DNA of 64,000 nt from Gnetum montanum (GCA_015680685.1 MNCI01030374.1:4544-68543); one strand, 5' to 3'. Positions 35,856-46,529 are shown, numbered from the stretch's first letter. The notes: a model not told the origin generated them from the letters alone. Program-made: numbers and translations.

Positions 35856-36894
35856 TTGACGCTTGGAGGAATTGACCCAAGAAGCATCGACAAAGAAGTG
35901 CAAAACACCACAAGAAACTCGATAGAGACTTTGTCCTTTGCCACCTGACTAGACATCATCGCACTGTGTTCAATAGTACATGGGATTGTGGGAGATGGAG
36001 TTTGTATTTGATAGAGAAAGGGAAACTGTGGAGATTTGGGTGGAATCAAGGTTGTGCATAGTGAAGGGAATGTTTTGGTATATATATGGGTCATGTTGAT
36101 CCCTATCAATAGCCATTGTTTAGCAGACTCAGGATCAAGACATGAAATGTGCGTCCTTTGGCAGAACAGGATCCTTGGTTAGTGTCCAAGAGGACTCGTT
36201 GGCAAAACCAAAGCCACGTGATGATGTGTTGCATTCTTTGGAGGAACAGGGCTTTTGTTTAGTGTTTAGGGGGAGACTGTTGGCGGAGAGCCAAAGCTAT
36301 GCAACGGGATGTTTCTTGAGTGTTTTAGACATGAGCATTTTCTTTCAAGACAATTGTCGTCCCGTCTTGTGTTTTATGTGGGAAGGGACAACGTTTTTAT
36401 TTTTATTTTTTTTTGTGTTCTTATACTCATGCTCAAATGCTGTGTTATGGGTTGCAACCGCTTAAGAGTGGCACAATATGCAATGGTATGTTCGATGTTT
36501 CAGGCTGTACCAGATGTGTTCGGGATGTAACCAAGTATAAGGTGTTGAGGGATAGGCAGGATATGAAACGAGGGATGTACTAGTGAATGGTTTGATTTAG
36601 TCTTGCCACATGCGGTGTGAGCAACGTCTCACCTTGTTGCTTGTGATGAAGTGCATTCTCGTACGAACACCTCTGCGTGTCATCCTGCAAACACAACTCC
36701 GAGAGAACAAGAAAACTATGAGTGAGTAAGCAAGATTAGACTTAAATAGCTACTGATGAAACAAAGGCACCAGATGAAATTTCAGGCACTGTATATGACT
36801 GGCAGCAATGTTGTTAGGATCAGCTGATGGCGAGCGATGCAGCGATTCTGATGAAGTTTGAATGCAACCATAGATTCAGGAACTAGAGATGAAT
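35856..36894 (-). other. Element B 3' untranslated region
   Basis: No coding signal. A partial internal repeat lies at 36,145-36,300 (CTTTGG(C/A)(A/G)GAACAGG(A/G) then TTTAGTGT or TTAGTGT). The segment at 36,650-36,700 matches A at 17,996-18,062. The open frames at 36,142-36,530 look accidental. Confidence 0.5.
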
Positions 36895-37530
36895 TTGCCA
36901 GTTTATAGTCATAGCAGACTATCATGGGTTAGTTTTATGTCATGACCCATTGGACATTGCCCATTTAGCATCGTGGTGGATGATACATTGCCAGTTTCTA
37001 GTCTTGGCAGACCGTGAAGAGGCAAATTAGTTTATAGTCTTAGCGGACTCCGGCGAGTGGGACTGTGGCAGTTTACTATCATACCGGACGGGTGTTAGTT
37101 TATTGTCATTGCAGACACTACGTGGTATCAGTTTATCGTCATGATGCCAGGACGAGCTATGGTATCAATTTTAAGTCATGATTCCTGGACTGTTCTATGG
37201 TATCAGTTTACCGTCATGATTCTAGGATGAGCTGTGATATCGGTTTATCGTCATGATTCCAGGACGAGCTGTGGTATCAGTTTATTGTCATGATTCTAGG
37301 ACGAGCTATGGTATCAGTTTATCATCATGATTCCAGCACGAGCTGTGGTATTAGTTTATCATCATGATTCCAGGACGAGCTGTGGTATCGGTTTATCATC
37401 ATGATTCTAGGACGAATTATGGTATCGGTTTATCATCATGATTCCAAGACGAGCTGTGGTATCGGTTTATCGTCATGATTCCAGGATGAGCCGTGGTGTC
37501 AGTTTATAGTCGTGATGCCAGGACTTGCAT
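36895..37530. repeat. Dyad block and 37-bp tandem array downstream of B integrase
   Basis: Starts with dyad motifs (AGTCATAGCAGACT at about 36,906; AGTCTTAGCGGACT at about 37,036). From about 37,115 to 37,520 a 37-bp unit built on GTGGTATCAGTTTATCGTC and ATGATTCCAGGACGAGCT repeats about eleven times (37,271 to 37,308 is one period). It is the counterpart of A's 38-bp array, with diverged sequence. Confidence 0.88.
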
Positions 37531-37540
37531 GTACCTGAGC

Positions 37541-38690
37541 CTATACTCAAATATGAAATGGTTTCAAGAACAAGTGATTGGTCAGATTTGCAAGCTCATG
37601 CCCTTCCATATCAGCTAACTTGAATGCTTCGTTGTCGTATGCTTTGGTGACCAAGTGGGGCCCTTCCCAGTTGGCTGAGAATTTATCCGGGTGTTCCCAA
37701 ACGGCCTTAAGTACAAGGTCACCTTCTTTCATGGGGTGCTTATGAATGTCATGCCAATGGCACTACCGTTGTTGTTTTTGGTACCATTCAATCTGATCGA
37801 GTGCACATATGCGTTCCTCCTCCACCGAATCCAAGTCAATGATGTGTAGGTCATTATTTTGCCCTTCGTCGAGGAGTCCAAAAAGTGTGATCCTTAAAGA
37901 TAGTACCTGTAATTCCAAGGGTAAAATATCTTTTGAATCATAAACAAGACTATATGGCGTTTTACCTGTTGAAGTCTGATGCATGGTGCGGTATGCCCAC
38001 AGTGCGTATACCAGCTGCTCGTGCCATCTTTTCTTGTTTTGGGTAAGCATCTTTTTAAGTACTATAATGATAGTTTTATTTGTGGCCTCTGCTTGCCCAT
38101 TCCAAGGGGATGAAACTGAGTTTTTGATCCCCAGACTTTTACAAAAAGTTTTGGTTTCAGCACTGCTGAATTGTGGCCCGTTGTCAGTGATGATGGTCAT
38201 AGGGATGCCAAAATGGGTCACAATGTTTTCAAGAATGAAGTTGCATACGTGTTTAGATGTGGTTTTTCGAAGGGGAACTGCTTCTACCCACTTCGTGAAG
38301 TACTCTGTCGCGATTATGATGAAACTATGCCCTGTAGAAGATGAGGGTGTTATTGGTTCGATAAGGTCCAACCCCCACTTTTGAAAGGGCCATGTGATTT
38401 GCGCCATATGCAACTCATTTGGTGGGACATGGATCAGATTACTATGTCTTTGACAGGTATTGCATGTTTTAGTCTTGGAGAGACAGTCATACTCCATATG
38501 TGGCCAATAATAGCCTAAGCGTCTTATCTTTGTTGCCATTGCCTTAGGTGCTATGTGTCCTCTGCATAGTCCATCATGTACTTGCTCAATGATGGTTTGG
38601 ACATCAGCGCTACCAACGCATGTTAGCAGTACGCCTTCATAGGATTGACAACACAATTTGTCTCCTACCAGTGCATATTGCCGAGAACGC
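37541..38690 (-). pseudogene. Element B integrase, nearly intact
   Basis: Minus strand; 297 codons are open at 38,656-37,763. N-terminal zinc-binding residues are present (EQVHDGLCRGHIAPKAMA, then TCNTCQRH). DDE residues: Asp in WGLDLIEPI, Asp in ITDNGPQFSS, Glu in GQAEATNK. Compared with A (FSSPYYPQRNGQVEA), B reads SVSSPWNGQAEA, a small in-frame loss near the third catalytic residue. A stop at about 37,760 separates the C-terminal part (MKEGDLVLKAVWEHPDKF ... HLFLKPFHI, to 37,547). No chromodomain. Confidence 0.9.
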
Positions 38691-38725
38691 TTTCGTATTG
38701 CATCCTTTTGTGCATTAATTAGATG

Positions 38726-39364
38726 TTACAGTGTTTCACCGTGTAGAAGGTACTCTTTTATGTTGTCATACCATTCTATCACGTGTGTTGTACTAACGGA
38801 TGCAATTGGCAATGTATCAAGAGTATCGGTTATTGGTTTGGCACAACTGATTATGGAGCTTGGCAATGTATGGAACATGTCAGGCGATATGTTTAATGCT
38901 AGGATGGCCAGTGCATCTACGATGGTATTATCATTTTGAGAGACGTGTTGCACGTCCATGTTTTCGAATCGTTTCATTAAATGTTTGGCTAAGTCACAGT
39001 ATGGTTGTAAATGTTGCGCTTTGCATGTATAAATGTCTGTGACTTGGTTTAAGACGAGTTGTGAGTCTCCCCTGACCACAAGTCATGTGATGTCTAAAGC
39101 TAGTGCTGTCGTAAGACCTCTAAGGAGACCTTCGTACTCTGCCATGTTGTTGGTACAGTGAAAGTTGAAATGATAAGCAAAGGATCGAATCTCCCTTGAG
39201 GGATAGGTGATAATGATGGCAGCATTTCCCCCTTGAGAGGTGGATGCTCCATCAAAGTTCAAAATAACATCATAGTCAATAGGTATTATGTCTATCGCAC
39301 TTACATTTTCGTCGGGGAATTCTGGATCTATCGTTGCTTGATCGTGCATTGGTGACACAGTCAT
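38726..39364 (-). pseudogene. Element B second (archaeal-like) RNase H
   Basis: Minus strand. ILNFDGASTSQGGNAAIIIT (first Asp), MAEYEGLLRGLTTALA (Glu), VRGDSQLVLNQVTDIYTCKA (Asp) and NTIVDALAILAL (last Asp) give the four RNase H catalytic positions. One stop at about 39,080 splits two open segments. Lies directly before integrase, as in Tat/Ogre elements. Confidence 0.87.
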
Positions 39365-39810
39365 TTGATTCGCTATGGCTTGACCTTTAACTAATGATTA
39401 CGCTATGTAGCATAGGTCAAACTTAGCTATCATGGCTTTCCAAAGGGCTATTCTACTTGTCTCATAAATGTTTCCTGTGATGGCTCTAAGCACATTATCC
39501 TTACAAATTATATTGACCTGGTTATGGAAGAGGTAATGTCGTCATTTCTTTAAGGAAAAGACCAGGGCTAAACATGACCTCTCCACCTTGTTATACTTCT
39601 TCTCGTAGGCAACTAATGCATGGCTTAAGTAATAGATAGGGACTTCGGTTCCATCATCTTATTTCTGGCAAAGCATGGATGCGATTGATGAATCCGAAGT
39701 GGCAAGGTATATGTAAAACGGTTTATCATTTTGAGGTGGATAAACCATGGGTAGTTAGAAAAGTGTTGTTTTAATATTGTCGAATGCTTCCTGGCACTAT
39801 GGAGTCCATT
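39365..39810 (-). pseudogene. Element B first RNase H and connection domain, decayed
   Basis: Minus strand. DKPFYIYLATSDSSIASMLC, VPIYYLSHALVAYEKKYNK and CLALVFSLKK are readable, then SRIALWKAMIAKFDLCYIA and SLVKGQAIANQMTVSP. In-frame stops are present. Plus-strand frames here are shadows. Confidence 0.78.
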
Positions 39811-40893
39811 CAAAATGGACGTTCTTGCATAGCAAGTGGTTCATAGGTTTCAACTTATCCGTTAGTTTTTCTATGAAATGTCTGATGAACTGTAATCTAC
39901 CTTGTAGACCTTGGAGTTCAGTAAGGTTGCTAGGTGGTTTTAAGTTTGTTATGGCCTTAACTTTATCGGGGTCTACTCATATCCCTGCTTCCGAGGCTAT
40001 GAATCCAAGCATTTTTCCTGTTTTGANNNNNNNNNNNNNNNNNNNNNNNNNNNNNNNNNNNNNNNNNNNNNNNNNNNNNNNNNNNNNNNNNNNNNNNNNN
40101 NNNNNNNNNNNNNNNNNNNNNNNNNNNNNNNNNNNNNNNNNNNNNNNNNNNNNNNNNNNNNNNNNNNNNNNNNNNNNNNNNNNNNNNNNNNNNNNNNNNN
40201 NNNNNNNNNNNNNNNNNNNNNNNNNNNNNNNNNNNNNNNNNNNNNNNNNNNNNNNNNNNNNNNNNNNNNNNNNNNNNNNNNNNNNNNNNNNNNNNNNNNN
40301 NNNNNNNNNNNNNNNNNNNNNNNNNNNNNNNNNNNNNNNNNNNNNNNNNNNNNNNNNNNNNNNNNNNNNNNNNNNNNNNNNNNNNNNNNNNNNNNNNNNN
40401 NNNNNNNNNNNNNNNNNNNNNNNNNNNNNNNNNNNNNNNNNNNNNNNNNNNNNNNNNNNNNNNNNNNNNNNNNNNNNNNNNNNNNNNNNNNNNNNNNNNN
40501 NNNNNNNNNNNNNNNNNNNNNNNNNNNNNNNNNNNNNNNNNNNNNNNNNNNNNNNNNNNNNNNNNNNNNNNNNNNNNNNAAGTACATATTCTATGTCTTT
40601 GGCCAGTTGAGGTTGCAATAGTGTACTCAATTTTAATATTTTGGTTTCACCATTAGGCATTACGATGGGGGTTTCAGTCAACAGGTCTTCGGTGATGCTT
40701 TCAGCTTCTATGTCAAGGGGCTTTGTCATACCTTTGTAGTTATCTAGTGTTTTTTGTGCTGAGGCTATGACTGCATCGTCCATTGATAAACTTAAGTGGA
40801 TAAGATTTATGTTGATGTCTCTCGCGATCTTTCCATAAGGCCCATCGATGATTAATGCTGTGGATAAATGCTGACAATCCATCGGGCTTGCTC
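39811..40893 (-). pseudogene. Element B reverse transcriptase, interrupted by an assembly gap
   Basis: Minus strand. The N-terminal linker (SPMDCQHLSTALIIDGPYG, LDIEAESITEDLLTETPI, LAKDIEYVL) is open from 40,939. N bases at 40,027-40,579 replace most of the fingers and palm, including the YxDD box, which cannot be judged. After the gap KTGKMLGFIASEAGI and the thumb resume. The reading starts next to a conserved AG (40,894-40,895) that may be a splice acceptor. Confidence 0.82.
40027..40579. other. Assembly gap (553 N)
   Basis: Run of unknown bases inside element B RT. Single N bases also occur at 41,346, 51,834, 60,721 and 60,886. Confidence 1.
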
Positions 40894-40915
40894 CTGCCAA
40901 TAAAGAGAGAGTAGA
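40894..40915 (-). promoter_or_regulatory. Candidate splice acceptor before B RT
   Basis: The minus strand has a pyrimidine tract CTCTCTCTTTATTGGCAG ending at the AG of 40,895-40,894. A has the same TTGGCAG-GAG at 23,029-23,021. This would fit an Ogre-type intron removing the protease-RT insert from sense RNA. Confidence 0.45.
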
Positions 40916-40979
40916 ATGAGCTAATAGGTATTGTTCCATGTTCTTTGGTAGCGTAAGTCATGTGTACATGTATGATGGT

Positions 40980-41210
40980 GGTTTATCGTCGCACTGGGAC
41001 ACATGGCAGTTTAAGGCCTTACCGGGCCATGAGTGGCAGATTAAGGCCTTATCGGGCTATGTGTGGGCTATAGGTGGTAGTTTAAGGCCTTATCAGGCCG
41101 TCATGGTAGTTTAAGATCATACTGGGCCATACGGGGTTTGTATGTGGCAGTTTAAGGCCTTACCGTACGATGATGGCAGTTTAAGGCCATACCGGGCCGG
41201 ATAATGTACA
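40980..41210. repeat. Dyad punctuation block upstream of B RT
   Basis: About six motifs of GCAGTTTAAGGCCTTACCGGGCC type, spaced 30-50 bp, most with GGCC arms around six bases. Confidence 0.75.
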
Positions 41211-42549
41211 TAGGAGAGTTTGCGCCAGAATGTTTAGTGTGGGCATCTAAAGTTGGCTTACGATGGATCTAGGATATGGTAGTATTCACTTTGTTTTATA
41301 TATTTTTTTATTTTGTATTTCGAAAAATTTTAAGAATAAAAGAAANAAAATGGAAGGCGGCGGCGACAGTGGTGGCGGTGTGGCTCAGCGTTATATATAG
41401 CACAGGGGTGTCATTTGTGAGCATTGTGAATTTGAAGTGATCCGAAGCATCAGCGTAAGCGTAAACATCGAGCGTAAGCGTAAACATCGAGCGTAAGCGT
41501 AAACAGTGAGCGTAAGCGTAAACGTAAACCTCAAACCCCAGCGTAAAAGTAGAGCATAGAGGCTTGAACTTCAGCGTGAGCGTATAGGCTCCAACTTAGC
41601 ATAGAGGATTCAGCTCGGCGTGTAGACTCAAACCTCGGCATAGACTCTGTCAGTTTTAAGGACATCGGAATGGGCAAGGGTAAGGAGGTAGAGGGCCAGG
41701 GAAGGAAGGTGCCTAACTTGACATTCGTAGAGGAAAGCGAGGTCATGTTGTAGTGTCTGCCTAGACCAAGGGTTCCATCATGGCCTAGATCGTCACATAG
41801 GTAGGCTCTAATCCTACCTCTGTTAGTTATTTTCATCTATACATATTATTTGGCATAGACGATTTTCGTAGCGTAGAGAGTTTTAGTAGCGTAGATAGTT
41901 TCTATAGCGTAGAGGGTTTCGGCATATACGCCCAGCGTAGACAGTTAGCGTAGAGGGCCTGTACGTTGAGTGTAGGAGGTTTCCTTAGCATACAACGTAG
42001 ATAGTTTGAATAGTGTGTAGCGTAAAGGACTTTAACAATATACAACATAGATGATTTTATCAGTATATAGCTTAGATGATTTTCATAGCGTATACGCTGA
42101 CTGTTTTTACAACGTATACACTGACTGTTTACACAGTGTTCAGCGTGAACTGTTTGTAGAGTGTTCAGCATAAACTGTTTGCACAGTGTTCAGCGTAAAT
42201 TGTTTGCACAGCGTTCAACGTAAACTATTTGCACAGCGTATACACTGATGATTTTTCACGGTGTATACGTTGATGATTTTCACAGCGTATACGCTGATCG
42301 TAAACAGTTTCTTCTTTTCAGGTAGCGTATAGCGTAGACCTATTTTCATAGCATAAATGGTTTTCATAGGATATACGCTGATGATTTTTATAGCATATAT
42401 GCTGAGCATGAATAGTTTGTTGAATAGCGTATACGTTGATCAAAAATAGTTTGTAATTTTTCAAAGTGTTGGCCTACAACATGGAATTTTATTGTTTCAT
42501 CTCCTTTTCATGTATGGCTGATTTATCGTGGCATCCTGGTTGCTTGCAG
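41211..42549. other. Element B spacer between RT and passenger gene, rich in AGCGTA words
   Basis: No supported gene. 41,455-41,530 is a short tandem run of AGCGTAAGCGTAAACATCG. From 41,870 to 42,450 the words AGCGTATACGCTGA, AGCGTAGA and CAGCGT recur about every 30-45 bp; perfect 12-bp palindromes AGCGTATACGCT are at 42,087-42,098 and 42,284-42,295. The same words occur in B's LTRs and leader. The spacer is divergent between RT (-) and the passenger gene (+) and ends in the splice acceptor TTGCTTGCAG. Confidence 0.6.
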
Positions 42550-42999
42550 AGACACTAAACCTTTTCTCTTGGTAGTTGAGCTAGTTGGGGTACTGGCATG
42601 GTTCGGGCCCCTTGAGACCGATGAACCTACCCCTGATCTGACCATTGACAACAATGGGGTATGGTTCAGGGAAGGGGCGTGTGAATTCCTCGCCTTCATC
42701 TTGGACAGATTTAAGGTAGTTGTCTGGTCGCATCTGAGCGAACAAGTGGCACAGAGCATGCTTGAGGCCATTTTGCTAAGATCATTAGAGAGCGTCGTGG
42801 TTTTTATGGAGGATATTGACGAGGGGCCGCTTGTGATCGAGGACGATCCCTCCAGCGAGCCCAGGTCTACTCGCCCGTTAGCGCACATGTGGGCCCTATT
42901 GCCCCGAGGGCGTGATTATCTCAACAACACTTTGCTTTTAGCTACATGTGCATACACGCTATTCCAGAACCCTCCTGACACAGTGTACCGGGTAGAGAG
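42550..42999 (+). other. FCP1/NIF-like HAD domain of B passenger gene, catalytic residues replaced
   Basis: LLVVELVGVLAWFG occupies the place of the HAD motif DLDGTL/DLNGVL of plant FCP1-like proteins, with Glu and Val where the two catalytic Asp (or Asp/Asn) should be. VWFREGACEFLAFILDRFKV followed by VVWSHLSEQVAQSMLEAIL matches the RP(F/Y)xxEFLxFxxERFEVxIWSS region. MWALLPRGRDYLN then NTLLLATCAYTLFQNPP matches W...N-TLLLDDSPYKALxNPP, with the DD pair replaced by AT. The similarity is by eye from knowledge of the family. Confidence 0.75.
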
Positions 43000-43435
43000 G
43001 TAGGATTTTTTTAGCTTGTCATGCTTGGTTTTTATCGTTTGGCGTTTGCTTCTGTTTTGACAACTGTTCTTTTGCAGGCCCCAAGTTACCCAAGATAGCA
43101 CATGCATTAATGATGATGAGATTGACTTAGCTCATACTACTCTAGAGACCTTTATGGCAGGTCCCACCCTTCGTGGAGCTATGTTAGCTCAAACCAAGGG
43201 TGATATTGTCCATTTTCATAAATGATTTTCTAGAGCGTTCACACAATGCACAGCTCGTGGGTGGTTGCATGGAGATTGGTCGCATAAGGGACCAATTTTT
43301 CCTCGTGACTCTAACTTGGGTAGCACCTCTAAGTCCACTACTAAAGGTAAGTAACAATATTTTCTAGATGTGTTAATGTGTTTGTTCAACTGTTGGGGGT
43401 TATACTGATGTGATGGTTTCGAATTGTATGTATAG

Positions 43436-44483
43436 TTGATGTTCCTCCCAGTGGAGACCCTGTCATAGCAGGACGAACTGAGAGTACCCTCTCGATGAAG
43501 TTTGAGGAGATTAGTAAGGCACAGAAATGGTTGCACATCCATGCCCTGCCATCCATCGTCCGTTGTTTAGATGATGCCGGCCTTATGGAGCTCTTTACAA
43601 CCCCTAGCCCTGATGTGTTGATAACCAAAATGGTTGGGATTGTTGATTCATTCAACAAATCTGTCTCTTACTATAGCACCCGAATTAAGGGTGTTAAGAT
43701 AGTCTTCCATCTATCAGCCAAATTCTTTTCGAACCTGTTTGGTGTACCGACGGATGGTGTAAATGTAGTTTTGGACAGGGCTCAGAAAGAGCTCCATACG
43801 GTACATGAGTTAGAGGACTGGTTGGGCGTTACCAAAGGTGCTAAGGGATTCCCTATGCAGGGGAAGTCAAAGGTTGAGGAAGTTAATGAATTATATCCCC
43901 TGTTTAGGGCACGGGTATTCCCTAAATCCCTTTCCCAGGTGCGGAGTCTTAGTGTTGAAGCTGCGCGTATTATGTGAACCGTCCTAGAAATCGGAATGCG
44001 TTATAACTGGGCCCAATTTTTGTTGTTAGGCCTTCATAAGGAGATAGTGCGATTGCGCTCAAATGTTGAGGTGCATTCCCACTTTACATTTGCATTCTTT
44101 GCTGGCTATCTTCACTGTTTGGCTGAGTTTCTAGTGGTTCACGTGGACAATAAGTATGTTCTATGGGATCGTGGTCAATTATCTCGCCCGTGGATCAACC
44201 ATTTTTTTGAAATAGCTGAGTCCCAAGACACGCCTGAGGGGATTGATGAATCCGTATCCATCACGACAGGGGGGTCATCTGGTATCTCCATCCATTACAC
44301 ATGATAGTGTAGAGTTGGAACTAGATGATGTGCCCTACACTGCAAAGAGAGCAGAACGTGTCATCAAAGAGACCATCGGTAAGGCCAAGTCGAAGCTGAC
44401 AAAGCATGAACGTTCAACCAAGGAGGCCTCAAATGTGGATGAGCCATGGGTGAAGCACGTACGGTTCAAGATGCCTATCCGAG
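43436..44483 (+). other. Middle domain of B passenger gene, weakly like plant transposon/mobile-domain proteins
   Basis: VDSFNKSVSYYSTRIKGVKI then VFHLSAKFFSNLFGVPTDG resembles the start of the putative plant transposon protein and plant mobile domain folds (RGV.V.F......GIP.DG). NWAQFLLLGLHKEIVRLRS and HFTFAFFAGYLHCLAEFLVV form the second half. A basic linker (AKRAERVIKETIGKAKSKLT) ends the exon. Present in A, B and C, not found in D. The family assignment is tentative. Confidence 0.4.
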
Positions 44484-46169
44484 GTAAGTAAAATCAGTAC
44501 ACTTATTGCTCTATCATTTTCATCTTATTCATAATTTTTATTTTGACCGCTTACATGCCACTGATGCCTTCAGACTTGACTCGAGAAGTGAGGAGGCAGG
44601 AATTAGACACAATCATTGAAGAGGAGGAAGCTACAATAGAGTTAATGACTAAGGAGGAAGAGGTCGGCAAGGATCAGGTGGAAGAAATGGAGGAGCTACG
44701 GGAAGACACCATGGAGACTGAACTGGTCGATGACCAGGGTGGTGTCGATGAGATGTTCAGTAGCTTCCTCAAGGGAAGGCTAGACCTTGGTGACCCCCAA
44801 ACCTAGAAGGGGACAGGGAACATGGTATATTTCCTTTCATTTTATTGTGTCACTTTGTGAGTTTGTTGTTTTATGGTGTTTTACTTTTATGTTTTCATTG
44901 CTTCTAGACGAAGGTAGTGAAACCAGAACGATGCGACTGGACGTGCCTATGAAAACGGCTCCCCCTGAAAGGACTGCGGAGGTTAGACGATCTCGTACTT
45001 GTGGACCATTTACTTGGACCGAAATGCCAAGTAAAATGGATTTTGTGGCTGGTATCGCTGAGGAGGTTTTTGAATGTATTCAGGAAGCCCACCCTGAGAT
45101 AGGTACAAATGTTTCGAGTTTTTTTACAGCTTTAGAGTTTCACACCTTGTTTTTGTTGTTTTAGCATTTGTTCTTTTTGTGTGCGTAGATGCCAAACTGA
45201 GGTGGGATCCATCTGAGACAGTTAGCATCGAGAGTTTGCCCACACTACCCCTAGAAGTCGAGCAAATACCAAGGCCAGTTTATGACGAGGTGGCGGAAGG
45301 TCTTGTACACAACGTCAAATTTCTTTGGACTTGTAGGCGTTCCATCGAACAGTTGTGGTTGCAAGTCCAAGCAAAGGAGAAAGAAGTTTCCGAGTTATCA
45401 ATTTAGTGTGATGATCTCAAGGCTTAGTATGAGTTCACCTCGGCTAGACTAAGTGGTGATCATTCTTGGTGAACTTCCGAGGTCACTTATACCAGGTACT
45501 AGAACCTGCTCAATCGTCATGTGTCACTGACCTGGAAACTGGCAGAGCATAAGGCCCAAGTAGATCTACTAAACCTCAAGTGCCAGGATTGGAAGGCTTT
45601 CGCTTCCAAGGTACGTAAATGGGGTCAAGATGAAAAGAACCACAAGCATCATTATAAGAAATCATTGAAGGAAGTATCCATTGAAAATCATCAACTCAAA
45701 CTGTTTGTGGAGGGTATGGGTCTACGCTCTGCGTTTGATACCTTTGCTCAGAACACAACTATTGAGATGGAATTGCCTACTAGGGTAATCACGACCACTT
45801 CTGGGGAGGTATCTGTGGGTGAATTCCCTTTAAAGCATCCTACCTGGTCAGTTGTTGACAAGGGGAAGGCCTTGGCAGATGTCGACCTAGGTCTTGATGG
45901 GATTGATTGGGCAAGTGTCTCAGAGGAGGAAATCCTCTGCCGGCTGGAATTCAGTTTAGGGGGATCCCCTACGGTAAGCATTTTGTTATTATGAATTTCA
46001 CTCATTGAATAATTTGTGAAATTTTTTTCTTTTGTCCTTATGTTGATTATTTCTTTTGCATTTTCAGGATCAAGGTGATGATGATGTCCAAGAAGCTGGC
46101 CCCAGTGGAGCGGGGGCCCATGATGCCAACGGGTCTAAAGGGGACGATCCTCCCATCCCGGATGTTTAG

Positions 46170-46529
46170 TTTTTTTTTTGTTTTTTGTTTTGAAATTATT
46201 TTAACTCAAATTTATATGTGAATTGTAAATTGAGAATTTTGAGTTGTATTGAACAGATGAATAAAATGAGTTAACTCTTGTAATTGTACATCATTACTTG
46301 TATATATATATTTCTACATATATTTTTGTTGTGGATTTTGGGTTTAAATGTAAATACGACACGACAATATAAAATGTTTTGGTTTGTTTTAGTATTTTAA
46401 GTGTAATGCATAGATGTAATCATAAGTAGGACTGAAAGATAATTGCGAAAAAGGACAACATGACAATGCAAGCATAAATTCGAACAGTGAGCTGGAATTT
46501 GGGAGAAAAACAAAGTATAAGTGGATCAT
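46170..46529. other. Region downstream of the B passenger gene
   Basis: Noncoding, AT-rich; probable 3' untranslated and intergenic sequence. Contains a short TA run at about 46,300. Confidence 0.45.

Larger units (their letters stand above)
42550..46169 (+). pseudogene. Antisense passenger gene of element B (FCP1-like domain protein), best copy
   Basis: Seven exons can be traced with GT-AG introns: 42,550-42,999, 43,078-43,346, 43,436-44,483, 44,574-44,824, 44,908-45,102, 45,189-45,973 and 46,068-46,169, about 1,000 codons. A 5' exon with the true start is not identified. Order: FCP1-like domain (exon 1 here), linker with DLAHTTLETFMAGPTLRGAM, middle domain (exon 3), acidic Glu-rich exon 4, exon 5 with TWTEMPSKMDFVAGIAEEV, exon 6 with LRWDPSETVSIESLPTLP, a coiled-coil-prone stretch (WLQVQAKEKEVSELSI), QDWKAFASKVRKWGQDEKN and DLGLDGIDWASVSEEEIL, and a final exon AGPSGAG plus acidic tail. 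Stops occur at HK-stop-FSRAF, RIM-stop-TVLEIG, in exon 6 and at the end of exon 4, plus a frameshift at about 44,275. No known function; a chromatin or transcription role is only a guess. Confidence 0.85.

Noticed and set aside
39777-40939. Long open frames spanning 39,777-40,939 and 57,179-58,313
   Set aside because: Most of their length is N bases; only the RT linker on the minus strand at 40,580-40,939 is supported.
42550-46169. Passenger gene as a mere shadow of gag-pol
   Set aside because: There is no gag-pol coding on the other strand here; protease ends at 46,799 and RT begins at 40,893. It also has its own aligned exons and splice sites.
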